From: Bacillota bacterium
GTDB taxonomy: Bacteria; Bacillota; Sulfobacillia; Sulfobacillales; Sulfobacillaceae
Direction of reading: 5' to 3'
Assembly (NCBI GenBank): GCA_023488565.1
Contig: JAMDDZ010000146.1
Location: 1 to 23,851 of the forward strand
DNA: 23,851 nucleotides
In this document: piece by piece, positions 15,079 to 23,405 of the stretch
How positions within the stretch are numbered: position 1 is the first letter of the stretch
Layout of the letters: each line of letters starts with the position of its first letter
The notes under the pieces: model-generated
Seen by the model: only the letters and a program-made list of their open reading frames with translations
Told to the model about the DNA's origin: nothing
The model's database searches: none
Position numbers and translations under genes: made by a program

Positions 15079-15351
15079 TCACGGGAGATTGTGCGGTAGA
15101 CATGGGGTATAGTTGTTGCCCGCATAAGCCAGGTGGGATTCCCAGTTTTCTAAAAGAGTCGCTGTTCGGTCACCAATGACATTTGTCAGTGCCTCTACGG
15201 GTTCTTCGGGACTGCCTTCGGCTTGATAAGCCGTGAGCAGATCCCGGCGCGTCGAGACGAGTTCATCGGTACGTTTTTGCTGCTGCGATCGATACTGTTC
15301 CAAGGACTGTTTGCCTTGGGTGTGAATATGCCTCATGCGCTTGCCCAGCAT
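15079..15351 (-). CDS. Small ORF of unknown function, possibly a remnant
   Basis: A 90-codon frame encoding a charged, helical protein (Q-Y-R-S-Q-Q-Q-K-R-T-D-E-L, then E-E-P-V-E-A-L-T-N-V-I-G-D-R-T-A-T-L-L). No domain is recognised. The ribosome binding site is weak (AAGGAC about 14 nt upstream). It lies directly downstream, on the same strand, of the broken frame at 15387-15900, and may belong to the same decayed element. It could equally be a chance ORF. Confidence 0.3.
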   Translation of the reverse strand: MLGKRMRHIHTQGKQSLEQYRSQQQKRTDELVSTRRDLLTAYQAEGSPEEPVEALTNVIGDRTATLLENWESHLAYAGNNYTPCLPHNLP

Positions 15352-15386
15352 TTCGCCGATATTGTCCTTGACTCAAACTTCCCCGG

Positions 15387-15900
15387 TTAACGTTTGCGTG
15401 AAAATTCTAGCTTCCGTGCATTCCTCAAGGTAAAGTGGAGGGTCCACCGGGGATTGGCCGGGTAGCGCAGACTCTGCGCGTTGAGGTCTTCCAAAACATC
15501 CTGCACCGCCTGGGCCCACCGAGGTCGTACGGGCCGATCCAACACGATCGTGAGGGTGGTGCCGTCCCGCTGGACTGTTCCGCCCGCCCCTAACAGCCAG
15601 CGAATTAAGGTGCGTTCATGTCGGGGATCCGGATACACCAGGGCGAGGCGTTGCCGTAGCCAGTGTTCCCCATTGATGGCAATAATGCGGCACGGGTCTT
15701 TGAGGGCCTTGTTTTGGAATGTAAAGGCTTGACGCCGGTCGGCGGATAACGGCACCGCAAGGCCCCCATAGCTTGGTCAATTTTCGCTAGAGCCCGCGCG
15801 AGACGGGTCCGCTGGGGATTGACCGCCGGGCGGACCTGAGGCGTGCAACGCCACGGCCACCTGCTCGGCTAGATCGGGTGGTCAGGTGGGGTCCAAGAAG
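15387..15900 (-). pseudogene. Disrupted ORF, possibly a mobile-element protein
   Basis: The frame from about 15850 down to 15387 reads continuously and looks protein-like (T-R-L-A-R-A-L-A-K-I-D-Q-A-M-G-G-L-A, later A-Q-A-V-Q-D-V-L-E-D-L-N-A-Q). A GTG at 15755 is an internal candidate start. Upstream, a protein-like stretch (P-P-D-L-A-E-Q-V-A-V-A-L-H-A) sits in another frame with a stop just before it. This is consistent with a frameshift near 15840 and loss of the 5' part. I do not recognise the family. A transposase C-terminus is a guess based on the surrounding decayed region. Confidence 0.35.
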
Positions 15901-15958
15901 GTGAGCGACAAGCGAACCCCAGTTCGCGTCGCAAGTACGGTACTATGATGTCACAATT

Positions 15959-16225
15959 GAGGGTTTTTCCCTCTCTCCAGATCAGCGAAGGCGACACCTA
16001 CTCACGGCCTTCGCGGCATCCGGCGTATAGGGGGCACGAGCTTGGTCCGGGCTGGAACATAGAACGTGAGAACCCTGTCGGTGATGCAAAGCGAAAACCC
16101 TATAAGCGGAGTCCGCGAAGGGGACGGCCTTGACATCGGCAAGCGGGGGATGAGCTGAGAGTGTCAAGGCCGAACTCTGTGGGGGACTGTAGGTGAAATT
16201 CCTCCGGTCTACCCTGCAAGACCGG
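15959..16225 (+). other. Hairpin-rich non-coding block, possible structured RNA
   Basis: Four inverted repeats lie in series: GAGGG-N5-CCCTC (15959-15973); GCGAAGGC / GCCTTCGC (15985-15992, 16007-16014); CGGCCTTGACA / TGTCAAGGCCG (16125-16135, 16162-16172, a perfect 11-bp stem); and CCGGTCT / AGACCGG (16204-16210, 16219-16225). No credible protein is encoded on either strand here. The layout suggests a structured RNA or the non-coding end of a mobile element, but it matches no riboswitch, intron or RNA family that I recognise, and the strand is a guess. Confidence 0.4.
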
Positions 16226-16320
16226 TTGGGATTCCGGATGGCATCGATGAGCTTAAAAAGGGGGGTTAGCAAACGGGTGCCTTTGATAAACTCAGGGGTC
16301 TGTCGTAAACAATGCACATT

Positions 16321-16338
16321 TTGATCATCTTGATCATC
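16321..16338. repeat. Tandem duplicate 9-mer TTGATCATC
   Basis: Two adjacent perfect copies of TTGATCATC, each containing the palindrome TGATCA. It lies in the spacer between the structured block and the 3' end of the DUF917 gene. Function unknown. Confidence 0.5.
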
Positions 16339-16402
16339 GCAAAAATAGACAGGAATTTCTTGTGTTGTAGGAGGCGTTAGGGGCGTGAGCGCTCTTGATC
16401 AA

Positions 16403-16425
16403 TGGCATATTACGCCATATATGGC
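16403..16425. repeat. Nested inverted repeats TGGC/GCCA
   Basis: TGGC-N7-GCCA (16403-16417) overlaps a perfect 12-nt palindrome GCCATATATGGC (16414-16425). It is 18 nt beyond the 3' end of the catabolic operon on the minus strand. It could form a weak hairpin or be a protein-binding site. No T run follows, so it is not a clear terminator. Confidence 0.4.
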
Positions 16426-16442
16426 AGTCCCTAGGTTATGAA

Positions 16443-17540
16443 TTATCTGCCGAAATATTTTTCGTAATCAAAATCGTAGTCAAACCCTCGAGGTCCCCAA
16501 ACTTGAAGCGCCTCAGGGCTTTTCATGATAGCTGGTGCCGGTATCACCAAAACGGCGACACGTTGCCCATATCGTAATCGTTCCGTGGTTACCGCAAGAC
16601 CCGTGTGGGAATCCAGTACCGTGATCAGGTCGGGTACCATCGCGAGAATACGCTCTTCGTGACGAATTAAGAGATTCTCATTTTGGAACTCAATCTCAAA
16701 GGATTGGTCCCGGTCGGCATTTAGTCCTTGTATACGGACTTTACCTCGCGCAAATCCATCAGCGGTGCGGCGTGACACTTCAACGATTTTCCCACTAAAC
16801 ACAATCTGCCCTCGTCCGTATCCTGCGTAATGCGTTGCTTCGCATACAGCCTCCAGAGGATCCCGATGATTCTTCTCGGCCAAAAGCACTGCCTTACCAA
16901 TCCGCAAACCCAAACTTAGGGTGCCGCGAATCGCGGACCGTTTCACATCATGTCCCCGCATCGGAAATTGCGACAAAAAAGTATGGCCACCCATTCGGAT
17001 GGTAATCCCACGTGCAATCCACTCTAACGCGTAATTGTCATGAAGGTGATCCAATATGACGAAGTCGTCGAATTCGCTCGCAATACAGGCAGGCGTGCCT
17101 TGTATACCGAAAATATGAAAGGTCTGCATGTAGAGTGCGGGAAAGGCGCGCCCCATGCCGTCAGCGTCCACGACCGGCCGTTTCAGGAGTGCCGCTACTT
17201 GTAGCGGCACCATACTATTAATGCCTCCTGCCTCAATCGGACAAGGGAAGGCATCCTGCACCCCGAGGTGGTCTTCTAAACGTCGAAATGCCGCAACCGG
17301 CTCCGTTCCCCGGGGTACTTTTTCGAAAAGCACTGTGGGAGCTCCCATGCCGGCAATGGGAATGACCCAACGATCATCATCTAAGTCATCCACGTTATAG
17401 ACCGTGACGGATCCGTTTTCACGTATGGCGGTTTCTGCCATCACCCGCCCGATATAGGGATCACCTCCACCTCCGGTTCCTAGAATTGCCGCCCCGATGG
17501 CTAAGGCGTCTAAGTCCTCAATTCCGATTTGCCAACTCAT
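16443..17540 (-). CDS. DUF917 family protein (last gene of operon)
   Basis: A 365-residue protein of the DUF917 family, which commonly sits beside HyuA-type hydantoinase genes. Family-like features include L-G-T-G-G-G-G-D-P-Y-I-G (20-31), E-A-G-G-I-N-S-M-V-P-L, D-G-M-G-R-A-F-P, F-A-R-G and E-F-Q-N-E-N-L. The glycine-rich loop suggests nucleotide or cofactor binding, but no biochemical role is established from sequence. It starts in an ATGA overlap with the HyuA gene, so the two proteins are probably made together. A second, clearly related copy is at 19135-20205, also next to the HyuA gene. Confidence 0.88.
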   Translation of the reverse strand: MSWQIGIEDLDALAIGAAILGTGGGGDPYIGRVMAETAIRENGSVTVYNVDDLDDDRWVIPIAGMGAPTVLFEKVPRGTEPVAAFRRLEDHLGVQDAFPCPIEAGGINSMVPLQVAALLKRPVVDADGMGRAFPALYMQTFHIFGIQGTPACIASEFDDFVILDHLHDNYALEWIARGITIRMGGHTFLSQFPMRGHDVKRSAIRGTLSLGLRIGKAVLLAEKNHRDPLEAVCEATHYAGYGRGQIVFSGKIVEVSRRTADGFARGKVRIQGLNADRDQSFEIEFQNENLLIRHEERILAMVPDLITVLDSHTGLAVTTERLRYGQRVAVLVIPAPAIMKSPEALQVWGPRGFDYDFDYEKYFGR

Positions 17541-19090
17541 AAAGGGTCCCCCGCCAATTGCCCCGCCACGGTGATGCGCACCCGTGATGCGTTAGATGGT
17601 AAGTATGCGAGCGGGATCTCCTCGACTTCGATAATCTCTAAGGTGTTTCGATCGGCACCGGCCCGCACCGCATCCGCCTGTGCAGTTGCTATGGCGTCCT
17701 GAATCACCTGATCACGAGAACGTCCAGTCATGGCATAAATTCGATCCACCCGCCCTGACACTTGGGCAATCGCTGCACCAATCGCATTGGCTACGTCAAA
17801 GTGGAGCGGTCGAATCACTTCGGAAACTCCCTCCAACCGATCTGGCAACAGCGCGCTACCACCCCCTACGGCAATGAGAGGAACTGGTTCGGCGCTCGTC
17901 TTCATGCGGTCGATGCCTTCTTCGATGATACGCAACGCCTCACGATAGGCTCTTTCGCTGAGATCTTGTGATACGGTCGGGTTCCTATGACCGATGTGGG
18001 CTTTCTTTTGACCCACGGCCACGTCAGTAAAGGTAAGGACATCACCGCCAAATACCTGAGCTTCCTCAATAATCCGATAGCCTACGCTATCCGGGCCCAC
18101 CGTGACTCGTTCTTCCGATTCCCGAACCCGGGATCCCCCTCCAAGACCTAAGGCAATCAAATCCGGCATGCGGAAGTTGGTTCGTACTCCTCCCACTTCA
18201 ACGGCCAGTGATGATTGGCGAGGGAAACCTCCTCGAATCATCCCAATATCCGATGAGGTACCACCCACGTCAATGATTACGGCATCATCCAATCGGGAAA
18301 GAAAGGCAGCACCCCGCATCGAATTGGTGGGTCCACAAGCCACAGTCAGGATGGGGTAACGCAAGGCATAGTCCATTGCCATCAAAGTCCCATCGTTTTG
18401 GGCAAAGAAGAGAGCGGCCTCGACCCCGACTTCTCGAAGGGCATCTTCGAAGGCATTGGCTGCCATGCTGGCGACTTCGGCGACTGCGGCGTTTAGCACG
18501 GTCGCGTTTTCTCGCTCTAGAAGTCCGACAGAGCCAATTTCGTGAGACAGGGAAACGGTCAAATGAGGATATTCATCTCCAATGAGGTCTCGCACCGCTA
18601 ACTCGTGCTCTGCGTTGACCGGAGAGAACACTGCCGTCACCGCTATCGACGACAAAGTGTGCGCGTTTTCATCCAAGAACCTTCTGATGTCATTCAGTCC
18701 CAAAGGTGCCATGGGCCGTCCGTCAAATTCGTGACCACCCCGTACCATGATACTGGCCCGTTGAACCATTTCTTTCAATGATGCGGGCCATCCGGTCAAA
18801 GGTGGTACCGCCAACGTTGCAGGAGCACCAATGCGAATCATCCCCACTGGGTTCAACCGTTGGCGTTCAATGATGGCGTTTGTCACTTGAGTGGTCCCCA
18901 GCATCGCATGCGAAATGGCATCCGCGGGTAACTCTGAATCTTTAAGCACGGCGCGTACCGCATCACGAATCGAACTCACCACATCGCGAGTCACAGGAGT
19001 TTTGGTTTTGGCTACGACCATGTCGTCGGGGGTCAGGATAACCGCGTCGGTGTTCGTGCCACCCACATCAATGCCTAGTCGGTATTTCAT
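17537..19090 (-). CDS. HyuA-type hydantoinase/oxoprolinase subunit A
   Basis: A 517-residue protein of the hydantoinase/5-oxoprolinase A family, which has an actin-like ATPase fold. It has I-D-V-G-G-T-N-T-D (7-15) and the second phosphate motif I-D-V-G-G-T-S-S-D (273-281), plus A-V-G-G-G-S-A-L-L near the C-terminus. Family members use ATP in opening hydantoin, oxoproline or related rings, usually with a HyuB partner. No HyuB is present here, and DUF917 proteins flank the gene instead. The start is placed at 19090 because AGGAGG lies 6 nt upstream and the conserved N-terminus begins there; an upstream ATG at 19216 would overlap the preceding gene. Confidence 0.92.
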   Translation of the reverse strand: MKYRLGIDVGGTNTDAVILTPDDMVVAKTKTPVTRDVVSSIRDAVRAVLKDSELPADAISHAMLGTTQVTNAIIERQRLNPVGMIRIGAPATLAVPPLTGWPASLKEMVQRASIMVRGGHEFDGRPMAPLGLNDIRRFLDENAHTLSSIAVTAVFSPVNAEHELAVRDLIGDEYPHLTVSLSHEIGSVGLLERENATVLNAAVAEVASMAANAFEDALREVGVEAALFFAQNDGTLMAMDYALRYPILTVACGPTNSMRGAAFLSRLDDAVIIDVGGTSSDIGMIRGGFPRQSSLAVEVGGVRTNFRMPDLIALGLGGGSRVRESEERVTVGPDSVGYRIIEEAQVFGGDVLTFTDVAVGQKKAHIGHRNPTVSQDLSERAYREALRIIEEGIDRMKTSAEPVPLIAVGGGSALLPDRLEGVSEVIRPLHFDVANAIGAAIAQVSGRVDRIYAMTGRSRDQVIQDAIATAQADAVRAGADRNTLEIIEVEEIPLAYLPSNASRVRITVAGQLAGDPL

Positions 19091-19134
19091 TCTTGTCCTC
19101 CTATAAAAAGTGAAAGGTTTTGGGAAGCAAAAAT

Positions 19135-20205
19135 CTAGCGCTGCAGTGGAGTGTAGTCCACTTGGTATCCAAAGTAGCGGGGCCCCACGGTTTCCATTCC
19201 TTTTGGGGTGTTCCACACCGGGTCACAAGGAAACGCGTACACCGTAACACGTTGACCATAGGTCAGTCCTTCGGTAGTAATGGGCATGAGAGTCTCCCGG
19301 TCTAGCACACAAATAAGGTCGGGAACCGTGGCCACCACGATGCCATCTCGCAGCGCAATGAGGTTCTCATTTTGAAACTCGATGCGCAGCACCGATCCGT
19401 CGTACGCGCCGAGCCCGCTACACGACAAGGTACCGCGAGCAAATCCATCGCCGCTATGGCGCTCCACATCGACCACCTTACCCGAAAAAAGTTCCAGGGC
19501 CCCATGGTCCCCAGAGAGTTTTTCTCCGATTTCGGTGACCGACAACCGGGTGTCTCGGAGTAATCGACCGAGTTCCATAGCCTTACCCATGGTTCCTCGC
19601 ACCATCGTCATTTTGGCCTGGCGTCCTGTCATCGGGTACAGTGCAATAATCGCCGCACCGCCCACAGCAACAGTCGCCGTGCGTGCCAGGCGTTCCGTCC
19701 ACGGATTATCGATCGCGTCGATGATAAGATGATTGCCCTTTTCATCCACCAAAGCCATTGGTGTCGCACGAATGCCATGAACGTGAAACGACGTCATTTG
19801 AAGCTCCGGAAAGGCTCGTCCCATACTATCTCCGTCGATCACCGGGAGTCCCAGTTCGGCGGCCACGGCCAGCGGGATCATGGAATTGATCCCGCCCGCC
19901 TCAATCGTCATAATTGCGATAGCCTTTTGATTCAACGTTCTTTCCAGCGCAGATACAGCCGTCTGGATTTCTCGGCCATTCGGAATCTTCTCCACCATCA
20001 CGGTGGGAGCTCCCATCATGGCTGCGGGAATGACGAGACCTTCATCGGGAAGTTCATCGACGTCTATCAGGGTCACCGGTCCGAAGCGGCTAATAGCCGC
20101 TTCGGTCATCAGCGATCCGATATAGGGATCCCCTCCACCACCGGTTCCCAATAAGGTGGCTCCCACCGACAAATCGGCTAAATCGGCAACGGTAATGGTT
20201 CTCAT
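19135..20205 (-). CDS. DUF917 family protein (second copy)
   Basis: A 356-residue paralogue of the protein at 16443-17540. It shares L-G-T-G-G-G-G-D-P-Y-I-G, E-A-G-G-I-N-S-M-I-P-L, D-S-M-G-R-A-F-P-E, F-A-R-G, I-E-F-Q-N-E-N-L and Y-G-Q-R-V. It starts in an ATGA overlap with the permease gene and is separated from the HyuA gene by 44 nt, where that gene's ribosome binding site lies. Two DUF917 genes around one HyuA suggest a hetero-oligomer in which the copies have different roles, which is inference. Confidence 0.88.
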   Translation of the reverse strand: MRTITVADLADLSVGATLLGTGGGGDPYIGSLMTEAAISRFGPVTLIDVDELPDEGLVIPAAMMGAPTVMVEKIPNGREIQTAVSALERTLNQKAIAIMTIEAGGINSMIPLAVAAELGLPVIDGDSMGRAFPELQMTSFHVHGIRATPMALVDEKGNHLIIDAIDNPWTERLARTATVAVGGAAIIALYPMTGRQAKMTMVRGTMGKAMELGRLLRDTRLSVTEIGEKLSGDHGALELFSGKVVDVERHSGDGFARGTLSCSGLGAYDGSVLRIEFQNENLIALRDGIVVATVPDLICVLDRETLMPITTEGLTYGQRVTVYAFPCDPVWNTPKGMETVGPRYFGYQVDYTPLQR

Positions 20206-21506
20206 GCAGTTTCCTCCACCATTTTGGGCTGATTCACTATTCTGGCGTTGATGACGGAACAGATCCAGTATAAAATTACGGCCGCCACTAACGAGTTAAT
20301 CGATTGAATACCCCATTGAATGAAATACCCCAATAAGAACGACCCTACCCAGGCCACAATCATGGGCCAATTAAAGAGCTCCATACGATCGGGCAATGTT
20401 CCTTTGGAAAGGCTCCGGTCCAATTGGTCCCGGTGCCGACCAAGAATCCAATAGTCGGTGAGCATAATTCCGGAAATGGGCGGAATAGCGACACCGAGAA
20501 TAATCAAAAACCCTACGAAGTGTTGCAAAATCCCGACAGCCGCCAGAATCGTGCCGAGGCCCCCAATGACCCAGGTCGTTTTGGCACGGGACACTTTTTT
20601 GTCAAAAAGAGTGTCAATTGCGTTGACAATTCCGAGCGTGGAGGAATACAGGTTCCAGTCATTAATCTTCAACGTCGCCATCACTAAAATGATGGTGCCA
20701 ATCAATCCCGAAGTGGAATAGACAATTGACACCACGTTGGAACTCCTCACCGCATGCGCCAGCAATACGCCCACTAACCCTATGGTGTATTCACCCAATG
20801 TAATGCCCAGGATCGTCTGCTTCACTACATCTCCCGCCGTCCGGTTAAAGCGGGTCATATCTGGGGTAATTACCGCCCCGATGATAAATCCACCCGCCAC
20901 CAGTGTCGTCCCTTGACTTAACGTCAAGAGCGGTCCAGGAGGGGCCATCATAACTAGATGATGCAACGCATGATGGCTCAGTCCATTAATGATGGTCCAG
21001 CCTGCAAGAATTAGAAACAAGGGCACGGCAATATAAGCCGTCCATCCCATTGAGAGAAAGCCAAAGGTAACAATAGCAATAACGGCCACGCCGGCAAGAA
21101 TCGACCACAACCAGAGTGGCATCCCTCCAATCAGTTGAACCAGTCCTTCAGCAAACACCGCATTCTGGATGCCAAACCACCCGACTAGTCCCACCGCGAT
21201 AACGATGCCAATCATCGCAGAACCGTACCGTCCAAATCCTGTCCACCGCGCCAGCAGTGAAGTGGACAGCCCTTCCCGTTGCCCCGCAATGCCCACTATG
21301 ATCGAGACGACTTCAAGTACCACCGCCCCGAGTGTCAAGGCCCAAAAGGCAGACCAAAATTTCATCCCAAAGCCGAGGGTGGCTCCCAATAAAAACTGAG
21401 ACAGAGCGGACATTTGCCCAAATCGCTGAACGGCGACCGAAAACCAACCGTATCGCGCATTTTCGGGTACTCGGGTCAGTGGGAAATCTTCCCCATGATC
21501 CTGCAT
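20202..21506 (-). CDS. NCS1-family permease, CodB-like
   Basis: A 434-residue polytopic membrane protein with about 12 hydrophobic helices. It resembles the cytosine/purine/hydantoin symporters, for example in W-F-G-I-Q-N-A-V-F (helix 3 region), the G-A-V-I-T-P-D-M-T-R-F motif, and the late G-I-M-L-T-D-Y-W loop. AGGAGGT lies 8 nt before the ATG on the minus strand. It is the first gene of the operon downstream of the PucR-type regulator, so it probably imports the ring compound that the HyuA/DUF917 proteins act on. Whether this is a hydantoin, purine or pyrimidine cannot be decided from sequence. Confidence 0.9.
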   Translation of the reverse strand: MQDHGEDFPLTRVPENARYGWFSVAVQRFGQMSALSQFLLGATLGFGMKFWSAFWALTLGAVVLEVVSIIVGIAGQREGLSTSLLARWTGFGRYGSAMIGIVIAVGLVGWFGIQNAVFAEGLVQLIGGMPLWLWSILAGVAVIAIVTFGFLSMGWTAYIAVPLFLILAGWTIINGLSHHALHHLVMMAPPGPLLTLSQGTTLVAGGFIIGAVITPDMTRFNRTAGDVVKQTILGITLGEYTIGLVGVLLAHAVRSSNVVSIVYSTSGLIGTIILVMATLKINDWNLYSSTLGIVNAIDTLFDKKVSRAKTTWVIGGLGTILAAVGILQHFVGFLIILGVAIPPISGIMLTDYWILGRHRDQLDRSLSKGTLPDRMELFNWPMIVAWVGSFLLGYFIQWGIQSINSLVAAVILYWICSVINARIVNQPKMVEETA

Positions 21507-21568
21507 TGAATCATACCTCCTTTCTTTCTAAGGAAGTATTTCCACATCACCGTGCCTAACTCATTCAG

Positions 21569-21582
21569 CATTTTGCACAATG
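21569..21582. promoter_or_regulatory. Candidate operator, near-palindrome CATTTTGCACAATG
   Basis: A 14-nt sequence that is self-complementary at 12 of 14 positions, centred on TGCA. It lies 63 nt upstream of the permease start, in the only intergenic gap between the regulator gene and the operon, where a PucR-type protein would act. No clear -35/-10 pair was identified, so its placement relative to a promoter is unknown. Confidence 0.35.
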
Positions 21583-21595
21583 TTTGACGAGATTG

Positions 21596-23128
21596 CTAGT
21601 GCAGTTCAGGACGGGCTTTGAAGGCCAACTGGAGCACCAGCTGGGTTGCAGCATCGTCGATATTCAACTTAAGCAGTTGTTGCACCCGGTCCAGTCGATA
21701 CCTCAAGGTGTTGCGGTGGACGTGGAGAATTTGCGCGGCGGTGGCCATGCGTCCTTTGCTATTCAAGTACACCTCCAACGTTTCAAACAGATCCCGGGAA
21801 TTAGGCTCGGCAAGAAGAGGTCGCAAGAGCCCTTCCGCGAGTTCTCGGGACCGCGGCGAGTCGAGCCAGCCATATAAAAACCGTTCCAATCCCAGATCTT
21901 TGAAATGGGCAATCGTTCCAAACCCATATCGTGCCCGTCCCACGGTTAAGGCTTCATGGGCTTCATCAAAGCTCTTGCGCAGTCCGTCCGGCCCATCGTA
22001 GGGAAATCCGATGCCACAAGTAATCCCCGCTACTCCATGCCGTTTTAATAAAGAGTTCAGATGGTCACGCATGACCACGGCGCCGGCGAGTGCCGCTTCG
22101 GGCTTAATCCGTTCCCGGCTTTCTACAATAAGCACAAATTCATCCGAATGTGGAAGCACCATCCCGTGACCGAACACTTTTTGGGCATCATTTTCAACGG
22201 CTTCCAGAACATCGCCTTTGATTCTCAAGATGGTCTGTTCCGTGGTGGCCTGTTCGCTAAATTCCCGAAACTGGTCGAGATCCCAAATGAACGCGGTGTG
22301 AATTCGACCCAAATCTAGGTTGTAACGTGCGGCTGTCCGAATGACAGACCCAGTTGGCACGTGCGGGTCGACGAGCAATTCTAATAGAAATTCGGCACGG
22401 TGCCGGAGGGCCGACTCAATTTCCGCTGCATCAAGGTCGAGAAATACGCCAATCGCTAAACTGACCTGGTCGACCACACGTCGCGAAAGCGTTGGTGGCT
22501 CCAACGAAAACCGCTCCCCTGTACCCCGCCCCCAGTACACCTGGAACGCAGACGATTCCCCTGTGGGTGATACGGTAATGCTAATTCCCCGTTCGCCGAG
22601 GGTCCGTTGAAACTCCTCTAAGCGGGAGCTCACACGCCATGCTCTTTGGATGTGATCCATCTGTTCCAGTTCGTCTCGCATCCGGCGATTATCCGCTCCG
22701 ACCAGCAGACGATACGCGGCATCCATCACCTGGCCCATTGCGTCCACCATCATGATCATCAAGGGGAACTGTAATCGCTCGCTTAATAAACGCGTCGCAC
22801 TCGGAATGTGATCCCCCATCACGATAACTCCTGGCGCACCCCATCGACTGAGCGACAGAATCCAACGATCCAAGACGATATGCTCTGAGGCTGTGCGGGA
22901 TGGACATATCCACAGAGTACCAGGACAATCTTCAGCGTGAGGTTCCTGCATCAGAAACTGAATTCGGTTAAATTGCCTATCGCCAGTATTGCGTGACGAG
23001 ATGATTTGAACACATGGCCCCACAGCGCGAAGAAAGTCGTCTAAGGGAATTTGCACATTATCCAATGGTGGCCATCCTTTATGCTCTACCGTTAATAATA
23101 AGAGCCTGTTAAACACACACTTCGCCAT
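21596..23128 (-). CDS. PucR/CdaR-family transcriptional regulator
   Basis: A 510-residue regulator. The N-terminal ~130 residues fit the PucR ligand-sensing region. A central CdaR GGDEF-like domain lies at about 280-410. The C-terminal HTH_30 is clear: L-F-E-T-L-E-V-Y-L-N, M-A-T-A-A-Q-I-L-H-V-H-R-N-T-L-R-Y-R-L-D-R-V. Family members activate purine, hydantoin or amino-acid catabolic genes in response to the substrate. It lies just upstream of the permease gene, with 89 nt between. The ATG at 23128 has only a distant AGGA. A TTG at codon 22, with AAAGGA 10 nt upstream, is a credible alternative start. Confidence 0.9.
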   Translation of the reverse strand: MAKCVFNRLLLLTVEHKGWPPLDNVQIPLDDFLRAVGPCVQIISSRNTGDRQFNRIQFLMQEPHAEDCPGTLWICPSRTASEHIVLDRWILSLSRWGAPGVIVMGDHIPSATRLLSERLQFPLMIMMVDAMGQVMDAAYRLLVGADNRRMRDELEQMDHIQRAWRVSSRLEEFQRTLGERGISITVSPTGESSAFQVYWGRGTGERFSLEPPTLSRRVVDQVSLAIGVFLDLDAAEIESALRHRAEFLLELLVDPHVPTGSVIRTAARYNLDLGRIHTAFIWDLDQFREFSEQATTEQTILRIKGDVLEAVENDAQKVFGHGMVLPHSDEFVLIVESRERIKPEAALAGAVVMRDHLNSLLKRHGVAGITCGIGFPYDGPDGLRKSFDEAHEALTVGRARYGFGTIAHFKDLGLERFLYGWLDSPRSRELAEGLLRPLLAEPNSRDLFETLEVYLNSKGRMATAAQILHVHRNTLRYRLDRVQQLLKLNIDDAATQLVLQLAFKARPELH

Positions 23129-23161
23129 AGATGTAAAAAGTTCCTGCTAGTCCGAGATTAC

Positions 23162-23405
23162 CTATTCTGGGAACCGGCAGTTATTCTGGATTGGCTGTTG
23201 CCCGTTCCCGTCATCCGCCACCATCTCTAACACCTCATCCCAGGCCATGTGCAATGGCATGGACTCCTGAGCCGCGATTTTCATTGAGGATCCGGTTCAA
23301 ATTGGAAGTAGCGATGTCCATTTCCCGGGCTACATCTCGTTCGGTCCAGTGCCGTTCGGTCATGATGGCACCGAGTCGATAGGTGTTGATATGCAGTGTC
23401 GCCAC
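23162..23405 (-). pseudogene. Small XRE/Cro-type helix-turn-helix protein, frame apparently broken
   Basis: From a GTG at 23405 the frame reads A-T-L-H-I-N-T-Y-R-L-G-A-I-M, then W-T-E-R-D-V-A-R-E-M-D-I-A-T-S-N-L-N-R-I-L-N, a recognisable Cro/C1-type helix-turn-helix. It runs into a stop at 23235-23237. In the next frame a protein-like tail (W-D-E-V-L-E-M-V-A-D-D) continues immediately to a stop at 23162-23164. This suggests a frameshift or small deletion near 23240. If the first stop is real, a shortened ~57-residue protein could still be made. The PucR-type gene begins 34 nt downstream. Confidence 0.45.

Noticed and set aside
16203..16230. Possible group II intron domain V or TnpB guide RNA end
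   Set aside because: The hairpin at 16204-16225 lacks the conserved domain V bases, and no reverse transcriptase or TnpB gene is present in the window.
15982..16317. Minus-strand frame of 111 codons
   Set aside because: It runs through the hairpin-rich block, its composition looks like translated RNA structure and it has no ribosome binding site.
19091..19216. Upstream ATG extension of the HyuA gene
   Set aside because: It would overlap the preceding DUF917 gene and adds 42 residues not resembling the family, whereas the ATG at 19090 has an ideal ribosome binding site.
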